Of a stretch of DNA of 64,000 nt, positions 26,563-35,904 are shown piece after piece. This DNA is from Pseudomonas zanjanensis (GTDB lineage Bacteria > Pseudomonadota > Gammaproteobacteria > Pseudomonadales > Pseudomonadaceae), in assembly GCF_014268745.2 (NCBI RefSeq), contig NZ_JABWRB020000001.1:2852001-2916000 (forward strand). The letters run 5' to 3'. Each line of letters opens with the position of its first letter. The stretch's first letter is position 1. A program made the position numbers and the translations under genes. A model generated the notes under the pieces. The model searched no databases. It worked only from the letters and a program-made list of their open reading frames with translations, and was not told the DNA's origin.

Positions 26563-27632
26563 CGCGATTCCTCTTTTCCATAACTTGATGACGGGCTGGC
26601 TTGCGCCGCCGCACGCTCGGTTTCGATCAGCCGACGCAGGACACGTCGACAGCGCACGGCCCCTGCATCGACTGGCAACAACACCGGGCTGAGGCCAAGC
26701 AGTTCAACCTCGCCAATCTGGCGCTGTTGAGCCTCGACCATGGGTTTGTCTTCGCCGGCGAAAATGCCGATCAACATCTCCTGGACGAAGGCATTCAACT
26801 GCGCATTGTCTTGCTCGAAACTGCGCGTGTTGGCAAAGAAATAATGGGTGTTGGCCGCGTCCTGCGGCGTCATCAGATGCAGGTTCCATGTCACTGGTCC
26901 CTCGTCCCTGGGGCGCCCTGGCGCCGTGGCGCCACTGCCGAGCAGCATCAGGCCAGGTGCGTGCCAGATGACTTCGGCCCACACGTCAGCCCGGCTTGGA
27001 TCTTCAAGGTGAGCGCCGAACGCCGGTGGAGGCACATCATCCGGTGCCCACCAACTGATGCGGACGCGATCATGGGGCAGCTCCTCGATGGTGGCGCGGG
27101 TGCGTGACAACGCCCCGCCACCGAGCGTATCGGGGTGCAGGAAATCAACGTGGCTCAGGTCCATGATGTTGTCAGACAGCAGTTCGTAGTGCGCGCGCGT
27201 AGGCAAATACCCATGCCCCTTGGCGTGGGTTGGCGCCTCGTCGAGAAAGGAAAAATCAGGAATCAGCGCATTGTTGGCCAGGCTTGAATCGCCAGGCCAG
27301 ACCCAGATCGCCCCATGGCGCTCGACGACCGCGAACGCGCGAACACAGGCGGCCTTGGGGATGCTCCCATCGCCATGGGGATTGTGCGTACATTGGCCGC
27401 TGCCATCGAAACGCAAGCCGTGGTACGGGCACTGGACGCTGTCGCCGACAATCTTGCCCATGTGCAGCGGGGCAAAACGGTGCGGGCAACGATCGGCGAG
27501 CGCCTGGATGACACCCTGGCTATTGCGAAAGAACACGATCGGTTGCTCGACGATGGTTCTGCCAAGCATGCCACCTTGCGCCAGCTCGTCCGCCCACCCA
27601 GCGATGTACCAGGTGTTGAGCAAATAACTCAT
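26559..27632 (-). CDS. Rieske non-haem iron oxygenase A (VanA-like)
   Basis: This 357-residue paralogue of the next gene has a Rieske centre [11 protein letters not shown]...CPYHGLRFDGSG and an iron site [19 protein letters not shown]. The C-terminal tail is longer and Ser-rich. It probably performs O-demethylation or hydroxylation with electrons from the VanB-type reductase two genes on. A GAGGAG ribosome site precedes the ATG at 27632 and an A-rich CA motif lies just before it, so translation of the whole oxygenase set may be under Crc/Hfq control. Confidence 0.92.
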   Translation of the reverse strand: MSYLLNTWYIAGWADELAQGGMLGRTIVEQPIVFFRNSQGVIQALADRCPHRFAPLHMGKIVGDSVQCPYHGLRFDGSGQCTHNPHGDGSIPKAACVRAFAVVERHGAIWVWPGDSSLANNALIPDFSFLDEAPTHAKGHGYLPTRAHYELLSDNIMDLSHVDFLHPDTLGGGALSRTRATIEELPHDRVRISWWAPDDVPPPAFGAHLEDPSRADVWAEVIWHAPGLMLLGSGATAPGRPRDEGPVTWNLHLMTPQDAANTHYFFANTRSFEQDNAQLNAFVQEMLIGIFAGEDKPMVEAQQRQIGEVELLGLSPVLLPVDAGAVRCRRVLRRLIETERAAAQASPSSSYGKEESR

Positions 27633-27645
27633 GGTGTTCTCCTCA

Positions 27646-27659
27646 TTGTTTTTTTTGTT
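27646..27659 (-). promoter_or_regulatory. Crc/Hfq-type A-rich motif before oxygenase A
   Basis: On the minus strand AACAAAAAAAACAA abuts TGAGGAG. It fits AAnAAnAA in several registers, one of the most A-rich stretches in the block. Confidence 0.55.
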
Positions 27660-27680
27660 ATGAAACGTCGAATGGGCAAG

Positions 27681-28883
27681 TCAGTGCTCAGGGTCTGCGG
27701 TAACCGCAGTGGGAAAAGCAGCCCCGCTGACCCGCAACCGAAGACAGGCCAGGGCCACTACGAGTTGAACGCCCGCGACAATTCCCAGTGCAGCGGGCAA
27801 GGCACCGATTACCCCACCGGTGATCGCCAGCACCACCAGCGGGCTGGCGAACTCACCGGCAAAGAACATCGCCGTGAAACCGCCGGCGGCGCGGCCGCGC
27901 TGCTGGAAATCGACCTGGGCCATGATCCAGGTGAGCAAGGTCGGCATCATCAGGCCGATGCCCAGTCCGTTGATCAGGACGGCGATCACCACCAGCCCGT
28001 GACTGTTGGCTACCGCCAGCAGCCCGCCACCCATCCCGGCCGCGACGAAGGCCAGGAGCATCTGCCGGTGCGCCGGCACACCGCTGAACAGACGAAAACT
28101 CAGGGCGCCGACCAGCACGCCGAATTGACTGGCGCCCATGGTCAAGCCGATCTGTTGCGAGCCTTCGACATGCAGCAGGTTGAGCAGATAACCGACTTGT
28201 ACCGGCACGATGAACAGGCTCAAGCCCGCCAGGAAAGACAAGCCATACAACGGTGCCAAGGTGCGCCAGGGGAATGCCCCGCTCATCGGCTTCTTCTCGA
28301 TGGCCGCATGCCCGCGCGGCTCCCAGAGCAACCAGGCCATCAGCGGCAGGAACACCAGCCCCAGCCCATACAGGGCAAACGGGGTACGCCAGCCGTGCTC
28401 GCCGAGCACGCCACCGACGGCAATGAAGATCGCCGCCGACAACGACGTCGCGACCATTTGCAGGGCGAACATGCGTTCACGCCGAGCGCCGCTGTAGTAA
28501 TCACCCATCATCGTGGTGCAGCAGGTCATGATCGCCGCCTCGGCCACGCCGATGCCGGCGCGGCTGATGACGATCGCCTGCAACGAATCCAGCCAGAACG
28601 GCAGCACGCCACAGACGGTGTAGAGGCACATCGCACCGATCAGCAACGGCTTGCGCCCGAGTCGGTCGGCGATGATTCCGGCGAAGGGTGCCAACAGGGC
28701 AATCATCAGCGCCGGTAGCGTCAGGGCGATGGGAACCAGCACCGCGACGCCCGGTGTGCCGGCGAAGTGTTCCTGCATGCGCGGCAGGATGGGGGCCAGC
28801 AGCACCGCACCGAGCACCGGCAGGCAACTGCCAAGCAAGAGCAACAGGGACTGCGGCAGCCGCGCCTGGCGTTCAACGTTCAT
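27681..28883 (-). CDS. MFS transporter
   Basis: This 400-residue protein has twelve predicted helices and the loop 2-3 signature GIIADRLGRKPLLIGA near residue 65. It resembles drug/aromatic-acid MFS carriers; direction of transport is not evident. It lies between the oxygenases and the RND envelope module, 48 bases upstream of oxygenase A, so uptake of an aromatic substrate across the inner membrane is the simple reading. Its ATG lies within the last codons of a 38-codon open frame, which suggests translational coupling. Confidence 0.88.
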   Translation of the reverse strand: MNVERQARLPQSLLLLLGSCLPVLGAVLLAPILPRMQEHFAGTPGVAVLVPIALTLPALMIALLAPFAGIIADRLGRKPLLIGAMCLYTVCGVLPFWLDSLQAIVISRAGIGVAEAAIMTCCTTMMGDYYSGARRERMFALQMVATSLSAAIFIAVGGVLGEHGWRTPFALYGLGLVFLPLMAWLLWEPRGHAAIEKKPMSGAFPWRTLAPLYGLSFLAGLSLFIVPVQVGYLLNLLHVEGSQQIGLTMGASQFGVLVGALSFRLFSGVPAHRQMLLAFVAAGMGGGLLAVANSHGLVVIAVLINGLGIGLMMPTLLTWIMAQVDFQQRGRAAGGFTAMFFAGEFASPLVVLAITGGVIGALPAALGIVAGVQLVVALACLRLRVSGAAFPTAVTADPEH

Positions 28884-28989
28884 CGCGCACCTCCGCAGGT
28901 TGCGCCGCGCAAAATGCCATGCCGAAGGCGCTCAGGCCGGCGATGAGGTCAAGCCATAGAGACTGCTGGAACAGATGCACACGAGACAT
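28873..28989 (-). CDS. 38-residue coupled small ORF before the MFS gene
   Basis: An ATG at 28989 with AAAGGA upstream opens a 38-codon frame that ends 11 bases inside the MFS gene. The peptide has one hydrophobic stretch (LWLDLIAGLSAFGMAFCAAQ). It may be a leader cistron that couples MFS translation, a membrane micropeptide, or the stub of a deleted gene. The ribosome site and the CA motif in front of it make translation plausible; there is no homology evidence. Confidence 0.45.
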   Translation of the reverse strand: MSRVHLFQQSLWLDLIAGLSAFGMAFCAAQPAEVRDER

Positions 28990-28999
28990 GGGAAGTCCT

Positions 29000-29010
29000 T
29001 TCTTGTTGTT
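29000..29010 (-). promoter_or_regulatory. Crc/Hfq-type CA motif before the small ORF/MFS unit
   Basis: AACAACAAGAA (minus strand) immediately precedes the AGGA ribosome site. Its first bases overlap the RND stop codon. Confidence 0.55.
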
Positions 29011-31540
29011 ATGACGCGACGGGATGAGCGGCCGCCGTTGCCGTCTGATCGAGCCCCGGAGCCAGGCGCAGCGAATGTTTCACGCACGCCCCCTCCTCGA
29101 TTAAGGCAGGCGTCAGCGGCAAGCTGGTCGGATGGCTGGGTTCGGCCTCGGCCGGTCCCGTGCTCACACGCTTGCTCGGCAACAGGAAGTGAGCCAGGGC
29201 TGGCAACAAAACCAGCGCGCCGACCATGTTCCAGACGAACATGAAAGCCAGCAGCACGCCCATGTCGGCCTGGAACTTGATCGGCGAAAACATCCAGGTG
29301 GCCACGCCGATCGCCAGGGTCACACCGGTCAGCATCACCACCTTGCCGGTGGACAGCAGCGCCCGGTAATACGACTCCGACAGGCTGGTGCCTTGACGCA
29401 TATGGCCGAGCAGGATGCTCATCACATACAGCGCGTAGTCGACGCCGATGCCCACGCCGAGGGCGATCACCGGCAGGGTCGCGACCTTGACGCCAATGTC
29501 CAGCCAGACCATCAAGGCTTCACAGAGGACCGAAGTGAGCATCAGCGGAATCACCGCGCACACCGTGGCGCGCCAGGAGCGGAAGGTGATCAGGCAGAGC
29601 AGGATCACCGCACCGTAGACCCAGAACAGCATTTCGCGGTTGGCCTGCTTGACCACAATGTTGGTCGCTGCCTCGATCCCGGCATTGCCCGCCGCCAGCA
29701 GAAACTGGACCTCGTCGGTATTGTTCGCGGCGGCAAATTGTTCGACGTGATCCACCAGGCCGCTGAGGGTTTGCGCCTTGTGGTCGGAAAGGTAGGTGTA
29801 CAGGGTCAGCAGGCTGCAGTCTTCGTTGTACAACCCACGCGGCGCGCCGGCGGTGACCATGTTGAGCATCGCCTGGTTGTTCTGCAGCTCGTACCACTTC
29901 GGGCTGCCTTCGCTCAGGCCCACCAGCATCCGGCGATTGAGCAAGGCCAGGGAATTGGTCGAATCCACCCCTGGCAAGGTGCGCAACTGCCAGTCGAGGG
30001 CATCGACCTTGTTCAGGATGTCATAGCGCGAACAGGCGCTGGCAGGGGTCTTGATCATGACCGCGAACAAATCGCTGCTGGCGCCGTAATGCCGGGTCAG
30101 GAATGCATCATCCTGGTTGTAGCGCGAGTCGGCCCGCAGCTCGGGCGCGCCCGCATCCAAGTCACCGACTTTCAATTGCAGGCTGACCACGAAGCCGAGC
30201 GTCGCCAGCACTAGGCTCAAAGCGATGCACAACGCCGCCCACCGGCGCTGGGTGAACAGGTCGAGGAAGCGCCAGAACCCATGACGATGCTGGCCCGCTT
30301 GTTCGGCGTGCTCGCTTTTCAGGCTCAGTCGCGCCGCGCGACCGCTGACCCCGACATAGGAAAGCAATATCGGCAGCAGGATCAGATTGGTGAAGATCAG
30401 CACGGCTACGCCGATACTGGCGATCATCGCCAGGTCCTGGATCACCTGGATCTTGATGATCATCAGCACCGCGAAACCCACCGCATCACAGAGCAGCGCG
30501 GTGAGACCGGCAAGGAACAGGCGGCGGAAGGTAAAGCGTGCGGCGACCACCCGGTGCATGCCGCGCCCGATGTCCTGCATGATGCCGTTCATCTTCTGCG
30601 CCCCATGGCTCATGCCAATGGCAAACACCAGGAACGGCACCAGCACCGAATAGGGGTCCAGTTGATAATTCAGCAGCGGCAGCAAGCCGAGCTGCCAGAC
30701 CACCGCCACCAATGAGCAGAACACCACCAACAGAGTGCTGCGAATGCAGCGGGTGTACCAATACAGCACCACCGTGGTGATCAGGATCGCCACGGCGAAG
30801 AAGATCAGGATCTGCCGCAGGCCGGCAATCAGGTCACCGACTTTCTTGGCGAAACCGGTGATGCGGATGTCGATGTTGTCGCTCTGGTATTGGCTGCGCA
30901 ACGACTCCAGTTGTTGCGACAGCCGGGTGTAGTCCAATGGTCGGCCATCGGGGGTGCGCTGCAGCAGCGGTACCTGGATGATGCTCGAAGCCTGGTCGAA
31001 CGCCACCAACTGACCAATTTCGTTGGACAGCTGCACATTGCGCCGCAAGGCCGCAAGGCTCGCAGTGCCGCCATCGTAGTTATCCGGAATGACCGGCCCA
31101 CCCTCCAGACCCGCTTCTGTCACCGCGACCCAGCGTGTGGCGGGCGTCCATAACGACTTCATGTAGGCGCGATCGACACCGGGGAGCAGGTAGATCTTGT
31201 CGCTCAATGCCTGCAAGGTCTTGAGGTAGTCAGCGTCATAGATCTCGCCCCGCTTGTTGACCACGGCGATGCGCACCGCATTACCCAGCCCGCTCAACTC
31301 CTTCTGGTGCTCAAGGTAGTTGGCGATATAGGGGTGATGGGTGGGAATCATTTTTTCGAAACTGGCATTGAGCTCGACACGGCTGGACTGCCAACCCAGC
31401 ACCAGCGTGGTCGCAAGGCACAGCAGCAACACCCACAGACGATGGTTGAACAATGCGCGTTCGAGCACCGAGCCGGAACGCGGATCAAAGTCATCGAACG
31501 CATTCGCAGGGGACTGGAAAAACTTACCAGGGGACGTCAT
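29009..31540 (-). CDS. RND/MMPL-family exporter or lipid-type transporter
   Basis: About 843 residues. Two repeats each carry a large periplasmic loop and membrane bundles: helix 1 near residue 35, a loop to about 235, helices 2-6 to 400 with a GMSHGAQKMNG acidic/His segment, helix 7 near 430, a second loop, then helices 8-12 with GVGIGVDYALYVMS. This is the single-protein MMPL/HpnN-like RND type found in DUF1302/DUF1329 operons. These modules are thought to move hydrophobic compounds across the envelope. The ATG at 31540 has GGAGTGAGG upstream and lies 4 bases after the YCF48 stop. Confidence 0.88.
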   Translation of the reverse strand: MTSPGKFFQSPANAFDDFDPRSGSVLERALFNHRLWVLLLCLATTLVLGWQSSRVELNASFEKMIPTHHPYIANYLEHQKELSGLGNAVRIAVVNKRGEIYDADYLKTLQALSDKIYLLPGVDRAYMKSLWTPATRWVAVTEAGLEGGPVIPDNYDGGTASLAALRRNVQLSNEIGQLVAFDQASSIIQVPLLQRTPDGRPLDYTRLSQQLESLRSQYQSDNIDIRITGFAKKVGDLIAGLRQILIFFAVAILITTVVLYWYTRCIRSTLLVVFCSLVAVVWQLGLLPLLNYQLDPYSVLVPFLVFAIGMSHGAQKMNGIMQDIGRGMHRVVAARFTFRRLFLAGLTALLCDAVGFAVLMIIKIQVIQDLAMIASIGVAVLIFTNLILLPILLSYVGVSGRAARLSLKSEHAEQAGQHRHGFWRFLDLFTQRRWAALCIALSLVLATLGFVVSLQLKVGDLDAGAPELRADSRYNQDDAFLTRHYGASSDLFAVMIKTPASACSRYDILNKVDALDWQLRTLPGVDSTNSLALLNRRMLVGLSEGSPKWYELQNNQAMLNMVTAGAPRGLYNEDCSLLTLYTYLSDHKAQTLSGLVDHVEQFAAANNTDEVQFLLAAGNAGIEAATNIVVKQANREMLFWVYGAVILLCLITFRSWRATVCAVIPLMLTSVLCEALMVWLDIGVKVATLPVIALGVGIGVDYALYVMSILLGHMRQGTSLSESYYRALLSTGKVVMLTGVTLAIGVATWMFSPIKFQADMGVLLAFMFVWNMVGALVLLPALAHFLLPSKRVSTGPAEAEPSHPTSLPLTPALIEEGACVKHSLRLAPGLDQTATAAAHPVAS

Positions 31541-31544
31541 AACC

Positions 31545-32648
31545 TCACTCCGAAGCGGCAGTGGCTGGCTGCGCGAGACGCTGCAGCCCGGTGAAACCGG
31601 CAACGATCAGGCTGCCATCGGCGGCCTCGATCACACTTGAAACAGGCTTGCCCAAGGGTTTGCCCAGTGGCAGCAGCGCCGCTCCGGTCTGCTCGCTGTT
31701 GCGGAACAGCATGCCGCCCTGGTTGACCAGCAGCAGTTGGCCATCGGCCAGGCGAGTGGCGTCGTTGAAGGAAATCGGCACGGGAACGGACAGGCGCTGG
31801 AAGCTTGCGCCAGCATCGTTGGAAACAAAGGCGTTGCCCTTCAGGCCGGCGACGAGCAACGCGCCATCGGCACGACTCTGCAGGGTGAAGAAACTGCCTT
31901 CGTAAGGACTGTCCAACTGGCTGAACGACGTCGCGTCGTCGTCCGACCGCGCCAGGTAACCCTGCTCGCCCGCCAGGAACCAACGCGGGCCCTGGCGACT
32001 GATCGCGTACAAGTGCAAGCCGTTCGGGTTGGCGATATGCCCCATCATCGAGTGCCAGGTGGCACCGCCATCGGTAGTCTGCAGCGCCAAACCATAGGCA
32101 CCGACGATCAACCCGCGGTGCGCATCGACGAATTCCAGCGCCAGGAAAGGTTTGTCTGGACCATCGGCGGCAAGACGCTCGGCATTTTGTACCCGGATCA
32201 TGGCGGCATCCGGGTCGGCAGCGGTGGCTTGGTCAGCCTTGGCGGCGTCCAGTTCCAGCTGTGCCACGCGCGCGCCGTCGAGCTGCAGCGTCCAGTGCTC
32301 ACCACCATCGAGCGTCGCCAGCACCACGCCTGCGTGGCCGACCGCCCAGCCCTGTTGCGCATCGACAAACTGCACCGCCGTCAGGCTGACCGACACCGGC
32401 ACCGAAGCCTGGCGCCAGCTCTGCCCGTTATCGTCGGAAAACACCACCAGGCCGCGTTCACCCACTGCCACCAGACGTGTGCCAGCCCGCGCCAGATCGA
32501 TCAATACGCCGTTCTGCGCAGCCGGTACCCCCATGGCCGGGGTATTGAGCGGCACGCCCACCGCAGCCGGCCCGGCCAGGCACTTACTCGTGGCGAAGGG
32601 CAAATACAGGGCCAAGAGCAATGCGCTCGCCTGACTGATTCTGTTCAT
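31545..32648 (-). CDS. YCF48/BNR-like secreted beta-propeller protein
   Basis: This 367-residue protein has a signal peptide (ASALLLALYLPFATSKCLA). Repeated propeller blades follow, with Asp-box-like motifs such as VFSDDNGQSWRQAS, ATLDGGEHWTLQ, QTTDGGATWHSM and VSNDAGASFQRL. Relatives of the photosystem II assembly factor YCF48 recur next to MMPL-type RND genes in proteobacterial catabolic clusters, where they probably assist assembly or substrate hand-over in the periplasm. It is the third gene of the envelope module, 71 bases after the DUF1329 gene. Confidence 0.88.
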   Translation of the reverse strand: MNRISQASALLLALYLPFATSKCLAGPAAVGVPLNTPAMGVPAAQNGVLIDLARAGTRLVAVGERGLVVFSDDNGQSWRQASVPVSVSLTAVQFVDAQQGWAVGHAGVVLATLDGGEHWTLQLDGARVAQLELDAAKADQATAADPDAAMIRVQNAERLAADGPDKPFLALEFVDAHRGLIVGAYGLALQTTDGGATWHSMMGHIANPNGLHLYAISRQGPRWFLAGEQGYLARSDDDATSFSQLDSPYEGSFFTLQSRADGALLVAGLKGNAFVSNDAGASFQRLSVPVPISFNDATRLADGQLLLVNQGGMLFRNSEQTGAALLPLGKPLGKPVSSVIEAADGSLIVAGFTGLQRLAQPATAASE

Positions 32649-32719
32649 AACCTACCTCGGACAAACACTCGTATCCCAAGGGCAGCCCCACAGGCCTGCC
32701 CTTCACGCTCAGCTCAGAC

Positions 32720-34084
32720 TCAACGCACGCCGCGCCCCGCCATCGCCGCTGGCGAGAACTCCGAAGCCTTGTAGCGATCAACCGCGCGATACTGGTCCGG
32801 CAACCCGGCATAGAGGTTCTGGATAAACCACGCACCGGAGGTCAGGTCGTAGAAACCGGAAGACAGTTGCACCAGGCCTGGCAGGTCGGGCAGCACGGAA
32901 GGCAGCGACCAGAGGGTCTTGGCCAGTTGGCCGCTGGCATCCCAACGGTCGCCGAGCAGGGCTTGCCAGGTGTCCTCGTCGAGGTAGTAACGGCCCTTGG
33001 GCAACTGGTGGCGCTTGCCGGCGGCCACCGTGGACTCGACCACCCAGACGCGGTGCAACTCCCAGCGCACGTAATCGGGGTTCAGATGGTGCTTGCCCAG
33101 CAGGTCCTGCGGTTGGGCAGCGTTCTGCACCTTGTTGGTGTTGTAGGGGACGTAGATCTCCTGCTTGCCTACCAATTTCCAGTCGAACCGGTCCGTACGC
33201 CCGCCCCACACGCTCAACTCATCGAAGGACATGACCCCGGCGGTAGACGGCGTCGGCGTGTCGCAGCAAGCGTTGGGCAACGTGCGCACCCGGCGCTGGC
33301 CGCTCAGGTAGACATGGGCCTGGGATTTGTCGCCGTTGATATTTTCACGCCCGAGGATCTGCTCGCCGGCACGAATCGCCGGGCCGAGATTGACAAAGTG
33401 CACCTGCCAGTAGTCGCCCGAGTAGTTTTCAGGGCCGCCCTCCTGGAAGTAGTAGGGCATTTCCTGGGTCAACAGGCCGTCGCTGGTCATCACCTGGTTG
33501 CCGTCGGCCGTCATCAGATAGTGGCGGAAATGCCCCGCCACCGAGGTGCCGCGCCAGTTCAGCACGTGGTTCCAGATGGCTTCGGTGCCGTTCCGTGGAA
33601 TCGGAAACGGGATCCCGCCATAGGCACCGTCGGGAATCAGGCCGGCGCTGCTGTTGATCAGTTTGGCGCGGGTGGCATTCTTGAATGTGTTGTCATAGAC
33701 CCATTGCGGCGCGGCCGCCGTGCGCCGGGTCGGGTAGACATCGATGCGATAGGTCTCCGGAAAGCGCTTGAACAGCTCCTTGGTGCCGTCGCTGAGCTTG
33801 TCGGCGTACTTGGCCAGATTCTGGGCAGTGATGCTGTACAAGGGTTTGTCCGCGGCAAACGGATCGCCACGTTTGCCGCCCGGAACATAGGCCGGATCGA
33901 CCTTGGTGTAGCCGCCATCCCAGGCCGGAATACTGCCATCGGCATTACCAGCCTTCTCGGCACCGAAGGGCGTCAGGGTCTTGCCCAGCTCGGCCGCTTG
34001 TTCGGCGCTGGCGGCCAGGGCCATCGGCGCGGCGGCGGCCAGCAGGGTTAAGCACAAGGCCTTTAGAGTGAACTGAATGGTCAT
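32720..34084 (-). CDS. DUF1329 outer-membrane lipoprotein-sorting-like protein
   Basis: About 454 residues. A signal peptide (LKALCLTLLAAAAPMALA) is followed by the characteristic LGKTLTPFGAEKAGNADGSIPAWDGGY start of DUF1329 proteins, and YNTNKVQNAAQPQDLLGKHHLNPDYVRWELHRVWVVEST later on. This family has a LolB/LppX-like fold and nearly always pairs with DUF1302. The ATG at 34084 with AGAGGA is preferred over an upstream TTG. It lies 12 bases after the DUF1302 stop. It probably carries a hydrophobic ligand between the outer membrane and the RND protein. Confidence 0.92.
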   Translation of the reverse strand: MTIQFTLKALCLTLLAAAAPMALAASAEQAAELGKTLTPFGAEKAGNADGSIPAWDGGYTKVDPAYVPGGKRGDPFAADKPLYSITAQNLAKYADKLSDGTKELFKRFPETYRIDVYPTRRTAAAPQWVYDNTFKNATRAKLINSSAGLIPDGAYGGIPFPIPRNGTEAIWNHVLNWRGTSVAGHFRHYLMTADGNQVMTSDGLLTQEMPYYFQEGGPENYSGDYWQVHFVNLGPAIRAGEQILGRENINGDKSQAHVYLSGQRRVRTLPNACCDTPTPSTAGVMSFDELSVWGGRTDRFDWKLVGKQEIYVPYNTNKVQNAAQPQDLLGKHHLNPDYVRWELHRVWVVESTVAAGKRHQLPKGRYYLDEDTWQALLGDRWDASGQLAKTLWSLPSVLPDLPGLVQLSSGFYDLTSGAWFIQNLYAGLPDQYRAVDRYKASEFSPAAMAGRGVR

Positions 34085-34096
34085 GCGCAAATCCTC

Positions 34097-35776
34097 TTAG
34101 AACGTGGTCTTGACGGAGAAAGCCAGGTAGTCCCGGTCCTTCAACGACTGCTTGTAATTGAACTGGTTGGCGGCGTTGAGGCTGGTGTCCTCGGGACCGT
34201 AGAAGTGGGTGTAGGTCAGCCCCACGGTCACTTGGTCCAGGTAGGTGGCGGAGACGCCGATGTTCATGTCCCCTCCTCTGTCGGGGCCGAACCCGCCGAT
34301 CACCGCCGACTTGCCCATGGGGAAGTAGCTGATGCCCACCGGCACGCTGATATCGACGCCAGGGAAAAACTGGCGATAGGTGGGCGTGTACACCAGCTTC
34401 AAGCCCAGGCCGTCATCGGTGGCGTTAGGGTCCAGGGCGGCGCGATTCCTGGTCACGGCCAGCAGGCGGTTCCAGGCGATCTCACCTACCAGGCTGGCTT
34501 CATTGGCGACGAAAGAAGGACCCAGCGAAGCCAGGACGTTGAGGTTGACGTGGGCCGTGCGGCCAACCGCGTAGAGGGCGTCATCGTTGTTGTCCGCGTC
34601 GACGCCCGGCAGGACGGTCTGGGCGTTGGACACCAGCGGCATGTTCCAGCGCATCGATGCCTCGCCGGCAAAGCTGTACTCGTCCACGGAGGTCGCGAAA
34701 CTGGCGCCCAGGACACGGATGTCTTCCGGGTAGACCCAGGAGTATTCACCGACTTGCCCGGTACTGAAGTTCGGCCCGGTGGCATTCGGTTTCAAATACA
34801 ACGAGGGCGTCTTCTCGTGATACTGCAGCGCATACAGGCCGTAATCCGTCGTCCCGGTGTTGTACTTGAGCTGCAGGCCGCCTTGGCCGGAACTCCTGGC
34901 TTTCTTGTCCTTGCCATGGAAAAACGCGGCCGGGCTGTTGGCATTACCGCCCAGGAAATCCGGGAACGGCCCGCCGGTGATCAGCCTTTCATTGCCGTCG
35001 CCGATGGTATCGCTGGTGGAGAAATAGCTACCGGCGCCCGGCAAGCGGGTAGCTTCCCACTCCAGTTGGTAGAAGGCGCCTAATGACACGTCGTCGGTCA
35101 GTTGGTAGGCGGTCGAGAGCTGGTTGACCGGCCGGGTGATTTCCTTGAACTGCGTGTTGGGCACCGACTGCGCCTTGACCACGTCCACCGGTGCCATGGC
35201 CCCGGCAATGCCGTTGCCGCCGAAGAACAGGCTCTCGCCCCAGATCAGGCCGTGACGCCCGGCGCGAACCGACAAGGTACGGTCGGCCAGCTCACCGTTC
35301 CAGTAGACGAAGGCATCCAGCAGTTCACCGTCACCTCCATGCAGTTGACGGGTGTCGCTGGTGAACTCGTCGAAGCCCACCGAACGCTGGTTGGCACTGG
35401 CCGCGTCGTTGTTGTCGTTGCGGTCCTGGTAGACAGTGTCGTACCAGGCGGCACCGCTCAGACGCGCACCGAAGTTGTGAAAGCCGATGTCCAGCTCGGA
35501 AAGAATATCCAGCCGATTGGAGATCAACCCCTTGCCGAAGTTGTGATCGCCGTCATTCTGGTTCAGCGCCGTCTGCCCCTCGCTGAGCTTGCTGCTGGGG
35601 TCCTTCAGGCGCCAGGCCGCGCTGTACTTCAGCGTGTTGTCCCAGCGCAAGCTGAGATCGGGATTGCCGGTGTCGATCTGGAAGGCCTGGGCAGCCGACG
35701 CACCAAGCCCCAGGCTGGCCGCAAGGGTCAGGGTGAAAGGGACGCGCCGCGACGCAGCGATCTTGCGAGTAGCCAT
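34097..35776 (-). CDS. DUF1302 outer-membrane barrel protein
   Basis: This 559-residue protein has a signal peptide (TLTLAASLGLGASAAQA). The DUF1302 opening FQIDTGNPDLSLRWDNTLKYSAAWRLKDPSS follows, then many amphipathic strands ending in a Phe (DYLAFSVKTTF), as in outer-membrane proteins. It is the first gene of the DUF1302-DUF1329-YCF48-RND set, all on one strand with short gaps. A CA motif lies just before an AAGAGGG ribosome site. Together they form an envelope transport module for a poorly soluble compound. Confidence 0.92.
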   Translation of the reverse strand: MATRKIAASRRVPFTLTLAASLGLGASAAQAFQIDTGNPDLSLRWDNTLKYSAAWRLKDPSSKLSEGQTALNQNDGDHNFGKGLISNRLDILSELDIGFHNFGARLSGAAWYDTVYQDRNDNNDAASANQRSVGFDEFTSDTRQLHGGDGELLDAFVYWNGELADRTLSVRAGRHGLIWGESLFFGGNGIAGAMAPVDVVKAQSVPNTQFKEITRPVNQLSTAYQLTDDVSLGAFYQLEWEATRLPGAGSYFSTSDTIGDGNERLITGGPFPDFLGGNANSPAAFFHGKDKKARSSGQGGLQLKYNTGTTDYGLYALQYHEKTPSLYLKPNATGPNFSTGQVGEYSWVYPEDIRVLGASFATSVDEYSFAGEASMRWNMPLVSNAQTVLPGVDADNNDDALYAVGRTAHVNLNVLASLGPSFVANEASLVGEIAWNRLLAVTRNRAALDPNATDDGLGLKLVYTPTYRQFFPGVDISVPVGISYFPMGKSAVIGGFGPDRGGDMNIGVSATYLDQVTVGLTYTHFYGPEDTSLNAANQFNYKQSLKDRDYLAFSVKTTF

Positions 35777-35790
35777 CGAAGTAACCCTCT

Positions 35791-35801
35791 TTATTGTTGT
35801 T
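35791..35801 (-). promoter_or_regulatory. Crc/Hfq-type CA motif before the DUF1302 gene
   Basis: AACAACAATAA (minus strand) runs directly into AGAGGG, the ribosome site of the DUF1302 gene. Confidence 0.58.
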
Positions 35802-35904
35802 GTATGTCAGTTCTTCTGGTGAAACGGCGCCCGCAGTCGAGCCGGGCCAAGCCTGCACAGGCATGAAACATCCAGGGGAAAGCGAATTCGGTTTTGCCGG
35901 TGCC

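Noticed and set aside
27315..28718. Plus-strand frame of 467 codons opposite oxygenase A and the MFS gene
   Set aside because: Rich in Gln, His and Arg with no domain; it is the antisense shadow of two convincing genes.
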